Below are positions 1 through 5,507 of a DNA stretch of 5,507 nucleotides, in pieces (position 1 is the first letter of the stretch; each line of letters starts with the position of its first letter). This DNA comes from Flavobacteriales bacterium (GTDB lineage Bacteria > Bacteroidota > Bacteroidia > Flavobacteriales_D > Sanyastnellaceae): NCBI GenBank assembly GCA_028823435.1, contig JAPKBK010000122.1, positions 1-5,507 of the forward strand. Reading direction: 5' to 3'. The notes beneath the pieces are model-generated. The model saw only the letters and a list, made by a program, of their open reading frames with translations, was not told the origin of the DNA and searched no databases. The translations under genes were made by a program, and so were the position numbers.

Positions 1-1492
1 TCATGTCCTCAATACTCACTTCAGCACTACTGAATTCAATCGTTGAACGACGCTCATCACCAAATCGATCACGGATATCAGCAAGTTCCTCCTTGATAAT
101 TGTCATGCGACGCTCCTTGTTTGCAAGGATGTCTTTTAAGTCAGTGATGATGCTCATTAACTCGTCATACTCAGCCCTAAGTTTATCTCGCTCAAGCCCT
201 GTTAACTTTTGCAATCTCATATCTAAGATTGCACGCGCTTGAATTTCACTCAGTTTAAACGCATCCATTAATCCATTTCTGGCTTCTTCTGGAGAAGAGC
301 TTGCACGGATCAGTTTAATCACGGCATCGATATTGTCGAGTGCAATGATTAACCCTTGAAGTATGTGCGCACGTTCTTCTGCTTTGTTAAGCTCAAACTG
401 AGTACGTCTCACAACGACTTCATGTCTATGTTCAACAAAATATTGAATCATATCTCGAAGATTCAGGAGTATCGGCCTTCCTTTTACGAGTGCAATGTTA
501 TTAACTGAAAATGAGTTCTGTAACGCTGTGTACTTGTATAATTTATTTAGTACGACATTGGGTATTGCATCGCGCTTAAGCTCATAGACAATACGCATTC
601 CATTTCTGTCAGACTCGTCGCGAATTTCGCTTATGCCTTCAATTTTCTTGTCATTGACCAAATCAGCTGTTTTGCGTACCATGTCAGCTTTATTAACCTG
701 ATATGGGATCTCCTCGACAATAATAACTTCCCTGCCTGATTTGGTTTCTTCAAATCTCGTACGTCCTCTCACAACAACTCTACCTCTGCCTGTTCTGAAG
801 GCTTCATGAACACCTGATACACCATGTATAATTCCGCCTGTAGGGAAGTCAGGCGCTTTGACAAACTCCATCAAATCATCTACAGTACAATTCTCGTTTT
901 CGATATAGTGAACAACACCGTCAAGTACCTCTGAAAGGTTGTGTGGCGGCATATTCGTCGCCATTCCAACAGCAATTCCAGAAGCTCCGTTAATCAACAG
1001 GTTCGGGAGTCTTGCAGGAAGAACTGTAGGCTCTGTTAAACTGCCATCGAAATTTGCGGCAAAATCAACGGTGTCTTTATCTAAGTCACCCAGCATTGCT
1101 TCAGCTGTTTTACGCAAACGAGCTTCCGTGTAACGCATCGCAGCAGGATTGTCTCCATCGATACTGCCAAAGTTTCCTTGTCCGTCAACCATTGGATATC
1201 TAAGCGACCAGTCTTGCGACATTCGCACCATCGTGTCATACACAGACGAGTCACCATGAGGATGGTACTTACCGAGTACCTCACCCACGATACGTGCGGA
1301 CTTTTTATGCGCTCTGTTCGAGTACACTCCCAAGTCAAGCATTCCGTATAAAACCCTTCTGTGAACAGGCTTTAACCCATCTCTTACATCGGGCAATGCC
1401 CTTGAAACAATGACCGACATCGAGTAATCGATGTAGGCTGATTTCATTTCATCCACAATGTTAATTTGGATGATCTTTTCTCCTTCTGCCAT
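1..1492 (-). CDS. gyrA: DNA gyrase subunit A, N-terminal 497 residues (3' end beyond the window)
   Basis: GyrA is the breakage-reunion subunit of the A2B2 type II topoisomerase that introduces negative supercoils using ATP hydrolysed by GyrB. The reading frame begins MAEGEKII and stays open to the left edge. Seen in it: the SRALPDVRDGLKPVHRR block (residues 30-46), the HPHGDSSVYD segment (77-86), the catalytic tyrosine Y121 in AAMRYTE with R120 before it, and the SGIAVGMATN motif (171-180) whose I173 matches the DNA-intercalating isoleucine. The winged-helix and tower regions are complete and the coiled coil is present to about residue 497. The C-terminal beta-pinwheel with the GyrA box is outside the window, so the GyrA versus ParC choice rests on N-terminal similarity. 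In the quinolone-binding region, S82 and D86 (E. coli S83 and D87) are the usual unsubstituted residues. The ATG at 1492 was chosen because it matches the family N-terminus; an in-frame stop lies 13 codons upstream (1529-1531) with no ATG/GTG/TTG between. There is no Shine-Dalgarno sequence, as is usual in Bacteroidota. Confidence 0.97.
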   Translation of the reverse strand, partial: MAEGEKIIQINIVDEMKSAYIDYSMSVIVSRALPDVRDGLKPVHRRVLYGMLDLGVYSNRAHKKSARIVGEVLGKYHPHGDSSVYDTMVRMSQDWSLRYPMVDGQGNFGSIDGDNPAAMRYTEARLRKTAEAMLGDLDKDTVDFAANFDGSLTEPTVLPARLPNLLINGASGIAVGMATNMPPHNLSEVLDGVVHYIENENCTVDDLMEFVKAPDFPTGGIIHGVSGVHEAFRTGRGRVVVRGRTRFEETKSGREVIIVEEIPYQVNKADMVRKTADLVNDKKIEGISEIRDESDRNGMRIVYELKRDAIPNVVLNKLYKYTALQNSFSVNNIALVKGRPILLNLRDMIQYFVEHRHEVVVRRTQFELNKAEERAHILQGLIIALDNIDAVIKLIRASSSPEEARNGLMDAFKLSEIQARAILDMRLQKLTGLERDKLRAEYDELMSIITDLKDILANKERRMTIIKEELADIRDRFGDERRSTIEFSSAEVSIEDM

Positions 1493-1571
1493 ATTATCAG
1501 CTAAATCGTCAAAAATTCTGCTTGCTAATCATCGCTTAAAGTTGCGTGTTCTTAGCTATTACACAGGATTC

Positions 1572-1579
1572 CAAAAATA
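1572..1579 (-). promoter_or_regulatory. Candidate -7 box of a gyrA promoter
   Basis: Read on the minus strand this is TATTTTTG, a match to the Bacteroidota -7 consensus TAnnTTTG. It would start transcription near 1565 and give gyrA a leader of roughly 70-75 nt. No clear TTTG or TTG lies 17-23 bases upstream on the minus strand, so only one of the two elements is present. In an A/T-rich stretch such a match can arise by chance. Confidence 0.35.
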
Positions 1580-1621
1580 CAAAAGCAAAAAGTGAATCAC
1601 CTCATAAAACAACGACAATTC

Positions 1622-1649
1622 TTCACAATTGGCGATATTTTCTTGTGAA
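1622..1649. repeat. Inverted repeat TTCACAA-N14-TTGTGAA between the divergent promoters
   Basis: Two perfect 7-bp arms lie at 1622-1628 and 1643-1649 with a 14-bp spacer. The arms are centred near 1635, about 20-45 bp upstream of the proposed clpC -33 element and on the far side of the proposed gyrA promoter. A related odd palindrome, GTGAATCAC, lies at 1592-1600. The arrangement suits a dimeric regulator binding site, but no specific regulator is recognised. The arm orientation is opposite to the Crp/Fnr-type TGTGA-N6-TCACA site. Confidence 0.35.
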
Positions 1650-1668
1650 TAACAGAGGGCATATTCTT

Positions 1669-1698
1669 TTTGAATTTCAAGGTCGCTATGTAGATTTG
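1669..1698 (+). promoter_or_regulatory. Probable clpC promoter of Bacteroidota type
   Basis: TTTG at 1669-1672 is followed after 18 bases by TAGATTTG at 1691-1698. This fits the Bacteroidota primary-sigma pattern of TTTG/TTG, a 17-23 base spacer and TAnnTTTG. Transcription would start around 1702-1706, leaving a leader of about 85 nt before the clpC ATG at 1789, and that leader contains the hairpin at 1714-1736. The placement is inferred from sequence alone. Confidence 0.6.
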
Positions 1699-1713
1699 GT
1701 GTAACTCTAAAGC

Positions 1714-1736
1714 AACGAATTTGATTTTTATTCGTT
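1714..1736 (+). promoter_or_regulatory. Hairpin or operator-like palindrome in the clpC leader
   Basis: AACGAAT (1714-1720) and ATTCGTT (1730-1736) are perfect inverted arms around a 9-base T-rich loop. The site lies just downstream of the predicted transcription start and about 50 nt before the clpC ATG. It could be an operator for a stress repressor or an RNA stem-loop. The 9-base spacer resembles the geometry of the HrcA CIRCE element, but the arms do not match CIRCE (TTAGCACTC). It does not match the tandem CtsR heptamer repeat either. No U-tract follows, so it is not an intrinsic terminator. Confidence 0.4.
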
Positions 1737-1788
1737 ATCTAAGTAAGGGCAGTTGATAATCACAAGAAAAGAAAGAACCGAAGACGAT

Positions 1789-4458
1789 ATGGACGCGAAA
1801 TTTTCACCACGAGTTAGAGAGGTAATCACGTTTAGTCGTGAGGAAGCTTTGAGGCTAGAACACAAGTACATAGGTGTTGAGCATCTTTTGTTAGGATTAA
1901 TCAAGGAAGGCGAAGGGACAGCAATCAGAATTTTAGAAGGACTGAACTGTGACATTCAAAAACTTCGTAAGCTGATCGAAAGTTCAATCAGACCTTCTGG
2001 AGGAAGCCCTTTGGGTGCGGGCAACATGCCGCTCGTGAAGCAGGCTGAGAAAATTCTAAAGATCACATATTTAGAAGCTAAGATTTTTAAAAGCCCTGTG
2101 ATAGGGACAGAACATCTTTTGTTGAGCATACTTAAAGATGAAGACAATGTTGCAACAAAATCTTTACATGCATTTAATATTGATTACGAAATAGCAAAAG
2201 AAGAATTTGAGAACATGATCTCTGAAAATACGGGGACCAGTTCTTCCCCAAGATTAGAGGCGCCTATGTCAGACGACGACATGACTCCTGATGAAGAACC
2301 GTCCACAGGTGGCGGCTCTGGATCTTCTAGCAGTGTTTCAAAAAGAAAGGGTGACGCAAAAAGCAAAACGCCAGTCCTCGATAATTTCGGGCGAGATTTA
2401 ACTAAAATGGCTGAAGATGGAAAGCTTGATCCCATTGTCGGTCGTCAAAAAGTGATTGAACGTGTTTCACAGATTTTGTCAAGAAGAAAGAAAAACAATC
2501 CAATACTTATAGGCGAACCTGGTGTAGGTAAGAGTGCGATCGCGGAGGGTTTGGCCCTGAGAATTATTGAAAAGAAAGTCAGTCGTGTTCTTTATGGAAA
2601 ACGAATTGTCACTTTAGATGTCGCCTCACTCGTTGCGGGAACAAAGTACCGCGGTCAGTTTGAAGAGAGAATGAAGGCCGTCATGAATGAGCTGGAAAAA
2701 TCTCCTGATGTCATTCTGTTTATTGACGAAATCCACACAATTGTTGGTGCAGGTGGTGCAAGTGGATCTCTCGATGCGTCGAATATGTTTAAACCAGCGC
2801 TTGCAAGAGGAGAAATACAATGTATTGGCGCAACAACCCTAGACGAATTCCGTCAACACATCGAAAAAGATGGTGCCCTAGAACGTCGTTTTCAAAAGGT
2901 TTTAGTTGAACCTACTTCGATAGAGGAAACGAAAGAGATTTTACACAACATTAAAGACAAATACGAGGAGCATCACAGCGTAGTCTACACAGACGAAGCT
3001 ATAAATGCATGTGTGAAATTAACTGCGCGTTATATTACTGACAGACACCTCCCAGATAAAGCGATTGATGCTTTAGACGAAGTGGGAAGCAGGGTCCACC
3101 TGAACAACATTCATGTCCCTCAAGAAATTCTCGACATTGAAGAAGAAATTGACAGGATCAAGGAAGAGAAGATCAGGGTGGTGAGAAGCCAACGCTATGA
3201 AGAAGCTGCAAGACTTAGAGATACTGAGCGGAATTTAAATGAGCGTTTAGAGACCGCAAAACGCAAGTGGGATGAAGAGAGCAAAAACCTGAGGGTTTCT
3301 GTCACAGAAGATCACGTGGGAGATGTTGTTGCTATGATGACTGGGATTCCAGTCCAAAGAATTGCGGAGAAAGAAAGCGGAAAGCTCGCAAGGATGGATA
3401 AAAACATTGAGAGCAAAGTCATCGGTCAGCAGGAGGCGATAAAGAAAGTTGTGAAGGCGATTAAGCGCAACAGAGCTGGACTTAAAGATCCAAACAAGCC
3501 GATCGGGTCGTTTATTTTCTTAGGACCTACAGGGGTCGGAAAAACACAGCTTGCGAAAGAACTCGCTAAGTTTATGTTTGACAGTGATGATGCGCTCATT
3601 AGAATTGACATGAGTGAGTACATGGAGAAATTTGCTGTGACGCGATTGATCGGTGCACCTCCAGGATATGTCGGCTACGAGGAAGGCGGTCAATTAACCG
3701 AGAAAGTTCGCCGTCGCCCCTACTCTATTGTTCTGTTAGATGAAATAGAAAAGGCACATCCTGATGTATTTAACATCCTGCTTCAAGCGCTAGATGATGG
3801 CCAAATGACGGACAGCCTAGGTCGGAAAGTAGACTTCAGGAACACGGTGATGATTCTCACTTCAAATATTGGTGCGCGACAACTTGCCGATTTCGGGACA
3901 GGCGTAGGATTTAACACATCTGCCAAGGAAAACAATGAGGATCAAAATAAGGCTGGGATTATTCAGAAAGCGCTTAAGAGAGCTTTTGCTCCTGAGTTTT
4001 TAAATAGAATAGACGATGTGGTCTTATTTAAATCTCTCAACAGAGAACACATTCACTCGATCATTGATTTAGAGCTAGCCGCTCTGAAGAGCAGAGTCGT
4101 AGATCTTGGATATGGACTTGAAGTTTCAGAAACTGCAAAAGATTACATCGTAGACAAAGGATATGATGAGAAATACGGCGCGAGACCATTAAAAAGAGCG
4201 ATACAAAAACATTTGGAAGATCCCTTTGCAGAAGAAATTATCAATTCGTCTGTGGAAGAAGGAGACTTGTTAAAAGCTGAATATACCGTAGGTGAAAAGG
4301 ACCTTAAGATTACTGTTGTCAAGGGTGGGGTTTTAACAATGCCTGATGGCGCAGACGAAGCTATCGTAAGTACGACAAAACCTGTTAAGAAAAAGAAAAG
4401 CCCCAAGAAACCCTCTAAGAAAAAAGGGCCTTCCGAAGATGACAAAGTAAAAGAGTAA
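1789..4458 (+). CDS. clpC: ClpC-type AAA+ unfoldase, ATPase subunit of the Clp protease
   Basis: This 889-residue Hsp100 protein unfolds substrates with ATP and threads them into ClpP in the cytoplasm. Domains in order: two Clp-N repeats (about 5-60 and 80-140); a long acidic and Gly/Ser-rich linker (about 145-194); AAA D1 with Walker A GEPGVGKS (K248), pore loop KYRG (286-289), Walker B D313-E314 and arginines R366/R367; a short middle domain with a UVR motif (about 452-487), the mark of ClpC rather than ClpB; AAA D2 with GPTGVGKT (K585), pore loop GYVG (626-629), Walker B D651-E652, R740 and sensor-2 R799. A VGFN loop (706-709) matches the ClpP-docking loop, so protease partnership is expected. 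It is longer than typical ClpC (about 810-850) because of the linker and a lysine-rich C-terminal tail (about 867-889). The ATG at 1789 fits the family start. A TTG at 1753 would add 12 unconserved residues. The stop abuts the next gene's ATG. Confidence 0.97.
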   Translation: MDAKFSPRVREVITFSREEALRLEHKYIGVEHLLLGLIKEGEGTAIRILEGLNCDIQKLRKLIESSIRPSGGSPLGAGNMPLVKQAEKILKITYLEAKIFKSPVIGTEHLLLSILKDEDNVATKSLHAFNIDYEIAKEEFENMISENTGTSSSPRLEAPMSDDDMTPDEEPSTGGGSGSSSSVSKRKGDAKSKTPVLDNFGRDLTKMAEDGKLDPIVGRQKVIERVSQILSRRKKNNPILIGEPGVGKSAIAEGLALRIIEKKVSRVLYGKRIVTLDVASLVAGTKYRGQFEERMKAVMNELEKSPDVILFIDEIHTIVGAGGASGSLDASNMFKPALARGEIQCIGATTLDEFRQHIEKDGALERRFQKVLVEPTSIEETKEILHNIKDKYEEHHSVVYTDEAINACVKLTARYITDRHLPDKAIDALDEVGSRVHLNNIHVPQEILDIEEEIDRIKEEKIRVVRSQRYEEAARLRDTERNLNERLETAKRKWDEESKNLRVSVTEDHVGDVVAMMTGIPVQRIAEKESGKLARMDKNIESKVIGQQEAIKKVVKAIKRNRAGLKDPNKPIGSFIFLGPTGVGKTQLAKELAKFMFDSDDALIRIDMSEYMEKFAVTRLIGAPPGYVGYEEGGQLTEKVRRRPYSIVLLDEIEKAHPDVFNILLQALDDGQMTDSLGRKVDFRNTVMILTSNIGARQLADFGTGVGFNTSAKENNEDQNKAGIIQKALKRAFAPEFLNRIDDVVLFKSLNREHIHSIIDLELAALKSRVVDLGYGLEVSETAKDYIVDKGYDEKYGARPLKRAIQKHLEDPFAEEIINSSVEEGDLLKAEYTVGEKDLKITVVKGGVLTMPDGADEAIVSTTKPVKKKKSPKKPSKKKGPSEDDKVKE

Positions 4459-4785
4459 ATGACGAAAAGTTCTCAGATATCAAATGTGAAGCGGGCTTTA
4501 ATACGCTTCTTTAAAAATGTGTTACGAAACAAGTATTCAGCAACATCAATCATCGCAATTGCATGGGTGATGTTTATTAGCGATGTTGATTTGTTCTATA
4601 TTATTGATGAACAAATTGAACTGAATGAGATGAAAGCTGAAGTCAGACAAACATCTTTGAAAAATGTTGATTTGCAATTGCGCTTAGATGACATAAAGTC
4701 TAATCCAGCAGTCCTCGAAAGAGTTGCAAGAGAAAGGTACTTTATGAAATTGCCTGAAGAGGATGTGTTTAGAATTGTTGAATAG
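4459..4785 (+). CDS. DivIC/FtsB-like septum formation initiator
   Basis: This 108-residue bitopic membrane protein is of the FtsB/DivIC family, which with FtsL and FtsQ/DivIB links early and late divisome proteins at the septum. Seen: a basic cytoplasmic N-terminus (1-25, rich in K/R), one transmembrane segment (about 27-42), then a charged heptad-like stretch (about 50-80) suited to a coiled coil in the periplasm. The family C-terminal block follows: NPAVLERVARERYFMK (82-97) and EDVFRIV (101-107). Length is typical for the family. The ATG follows the clpC stop directly (TAAATG), so translation is probably coupled and both share the clpC promoter; no separate promoter or Shine-Dalgarno sequence is seen. 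The FtsB versus DivIC naming is not resolved by sequence alone, so no symbol is given. Confidence 0.88.
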   Translation: MTKSSQISNVKRALIRFFKNVLRNKYSATSIIAIAWVMFISDVDLFYIIDEQIELNEMKAEVRQTSLKNVDLQLRLDDIKSNPAVLERVARERYFMKLPEEDVFRIVE

Positions 4786-4812
4786 AACCTTGAGCGTTGA
4801 AACGTAAGGGTT
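4786..4812. terminator. Candidate bidirectional hairpin between convergent genes
   Basis: The 27 nt starting right after the divIC stop and reaching into the rhomboid stop codon can fold into a stem. The outer arms AACCTT and AGGGTT give six pairs including one G-U, followed by a mismatch, a bulge and a three-pair tip with a TGAA loop. The position between two converging stops suits a shared terminator. No T-tract follows on either strand, so it is not a classical intrinsic terminator and the stem is only moderately stable. Confidence 0.35.
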
Positions 4813-5401
4813 AGAACAATCCTGTAAGTGCAGACAACATATTGGACAATCCGTTTGGGTCTTTTATTAAAGCATAAATAAGACCAAACCCTGCGCCATA
4901 TATATGAGCATCATGCGCAATCCCTGTGCCGCCTCTTTTCTGCATTGACCGTTCAAAGATGAAGAACAACAGTCCCGCCAATATAGCGGGGATGGGAATC
5001 ACGAAAAACAGCAGCAAAGTGTGTGAAGGATGTGCGACAATAAATGCCATTAGAACTGCACTGACTGCGCCAGAGGCACCTAACGAATTGTAATTTATAT
5101 TGTTTTTATGCTTCACAATGGCTGGGACAGACGCTGCGATGATTGCCCCGAAATATAAAAAAGGGAACCCCTCTCCAAATTCCACTTCAACAACACTTCC
5201 AAACTCCCACAATACAAATAAGTTTATGGCCAAATGCATCCCGTCAGAATGTATAAATCCATGTGTTAGTATTCGATAATATTCCTTATTGTGTAATACT
5301 TTATAGGGAGAAAGCATCATTTTACTGAGTACTTCCGGGCGTTTCATTGCATAAATTGAGATGCAAGCGGTGACAATAATAACAGGGAGAAGCAAGGGCA
5401 T
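4811..5401 (-). CDS. Rhomboid-family intramembrane serine protease
   Basis: This 196-residue integral membrane protease is predicted to cut transmembrane substrates within the bilayer. The catalytic dyad is visible: S110 in LGASGA and H166 in AHIYGAG. H56 and N60 in HLAIN correspond to GlpG H150 and N154, which shape the oxyanion hole. The RILTHGFIH segment (43-51) with H47 and H51 keeps the GlpG spacing of H141, H145 and H150. Hydrophobic segments near 1-18, 55-71, 80-96, 108-124, 127-149 and 165-180 give the basic six-TM rhomboid core with no extra domain. All catalytic residues are present, so it should be active; the substrate cannot be told from sequence. The start at 5401 lies 2 bp after the stop of the upstream gene, which suggests coupled translation. 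It converges on divIC with a 25-bp gap between the stops. Confidence 0.93.
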   Translation of the reverse strand: MPLLLPVIIVTACISIYAMKRPEVLSKMMLSPYKVLHNKEYYRILTHGFIHSDGMHLAINLFVLWEFGSVVEVEFGEGFPFLYFGAIIAASVPAIVKHKNNINYNSLGASGAVSAVLMAFIVAHPSHTLLLFFVIPIPAILAGLLFFIFERSMQKRGGTGIAHDAHIYGAGFGLIYALIKDPNGLSNMLSALTGLF

Positions 5402-5403
5402 GA

Positions 5404-5507
5404 CTAATCGCTAGAGTGGTCCGCAATGATACACCACTTGCCTTTTATCTTCCGCCAAACAAGAGAGTACATCCCTCCCACGTCTTCGTTGAGTCTCCAT
5501 GACCCAA
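5404..5507 (-). CDS. C-terminal fragment of a probable SnoaL/DUF4440-type NTF2-like protein
   Basis: An open minus-strand frame enters from the right edge and ends at TAG (5404-5406), giving 33 visible residues ending in WCIIADHSSD. The pattern of an aromatic/hydrophobic strand SLVWRKIKGKW followed by IIADHSS resembles the last beta-strands of SnoaL-like or DUF4440 NTF2-fold proteins, which often end with a V-W-R/K-x-x-G-x-W-x-I-x-x-DH-S motif. The other two minus-strand frames in this stretch are open too or end nearby but show no such pattern. The 2-bp gap to the rhomboid start supports a real gene in the same operon. Most of the protein is outside the window, so the family call is tentative and no activity can be assigned. 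Confidence 0.55.
   Translation of the reverse strand, partial: GSWRLNEDVGGMYSLVWRKIKGKWCIIADHSSD

Larger units (their letters stand above)
1493..1788. other. Divergent intergenic control region between gyrA and clpC
   Basis: These 296 bp separate the two divergent starts. I find no plausible coding sequence, tRNA or rRNA. The stretch is AT-rich and holds a good clpC promoter match, a weaker gyrA promoter candidate, an inverted repeat with 7-bp arms, and a hairpin inside the presumed clpC leader. These are listed separately. With two essential or near-essential genes reading outward, all regulation of both units visible in this window should lie here. Confidence 0.85.

Noticed and set aside
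235..246. Possible fluoroquinolone-resistance changes or other defects in gyrA
   Set aside because: The translated quinolone-binding segment (residues 77-86, near window positions 1235-1264) keeps S82 and D86. Serine at residue 83, where E. coli has alanine, is a common Bacteroidota form. The frame is intact throughout.
1496..1507. TTGACG and GATAAT on the minus strand as a sigma-70 promoter for gyrA
   Set aside because: The two hexamers are only about 8 bases apart rather than 16-18, and they would place transcription start inside the coding region. E. coli-type boxes are also not the norm in Bacteroidota.
1499..1557. AGCTAA / TTAGCT inverted arms spanning the gyrA leader
   Set aside because: The arms are only 6 bp with a 47-base loop, which is easily expected by chance in this AT-rich stretch.
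1753..1788. TTG at 1753 as an upstream start for clpC, adding 12 residues
   Set aside because: The extra residues (MIITRKERTEDD) do not resemble ClpC N-termini, while the ATG at 1789 gives the usual M-D-x-K-F-S-P-R-V start. The leader also has no ribosome-binding feature favouring the TTG.
4143..4445. Minus-strand open frame of about 100 codons opposite the clpC 3' end
   Set aside because: It is antisense to conserved ClpC coding sequence. Its Phe/Leu/Ser-rich content is what the complement of lysine- and glutamate-rich codons gives, and it has no promoter or family resemblance. Other antisense frames over gyrA and clpC were rejected for the same reason.
1..5507. Search for mobile elements, CRISPR arrays, tRNA/rRNA genes or riboswitches
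   Set aside because: No terminal inverted repeats, transposase motifs, spaced direct repeats, tRNA-like cloverleaf or recognised riboswitch core was seen. Coding density and composition are uniform, as expected for a core chromosomal region.

Overview
The window looks like ordinary chromosome from a member of the Bacteroidota, probably a flavobacterium-like lineage. The grounds are the protein sequences: a GyrA N-terminus starting MAEGEKII, a ClpC starting with MD and then KFSPRVREV, and a DivIC-type protein ending in a VARERYFMK / EDVFRIV block. Two further signs agree: starts that lack Shine-Dalgarno sequences, and promoter-like boxes of the Bacteroidota form TAnnTTTG. Base composition is moderate and even throughout. 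I see no mobile element, CRISPR array, tRNA or rRNA.

Layout. Bases 1-1492 (minus) hold the first 497 codons of gyrA, the DNA gyrase A subunit, which runs off the left edge. Bases 1493-1788 are a 296-bp divergent control region with no gene. It carries a likely clpC promoter, a weaker gyrA promoter candidate, an inverted repeat between them, and a short hairpin in the clpC leader. Bases 1789-4458 (plus) encode a full ClpC AAA+ unfoldase, followed with no gap (TAAATG) by a small DivIC/FtsB-like divisome protein at 4459-4785. A 27-nt hairpin fills the short gap to the convergent minus-strand genes. These are a six-TM rhomboid protease (4811-5401) and, 2 bp upstream of it, the last 33 codons of another protein at the right edge. 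That fragment resembles the C-terminus of SnoaL/DUF4440-type NTF2-like proteins.

How the genes relate. There are two or three transcription units: gyrA leftward, clpC-divIC rightward, and NTF2-like-rhomboid leftward. The first two share one control region. ClpC keeps all ATPase, pore-loop and ClpP-docking motifs, so it should be an active partner of ClpP. The tight clpC-divIC junction ties a proteostasis gene to a cell-division gene in one message. I found no convincing undescribed system. The points most worth checking are the palindromes in the divergent region, the extended charged linker and lysine-rich tail of ClpC, and the clpC-divIC coupling.
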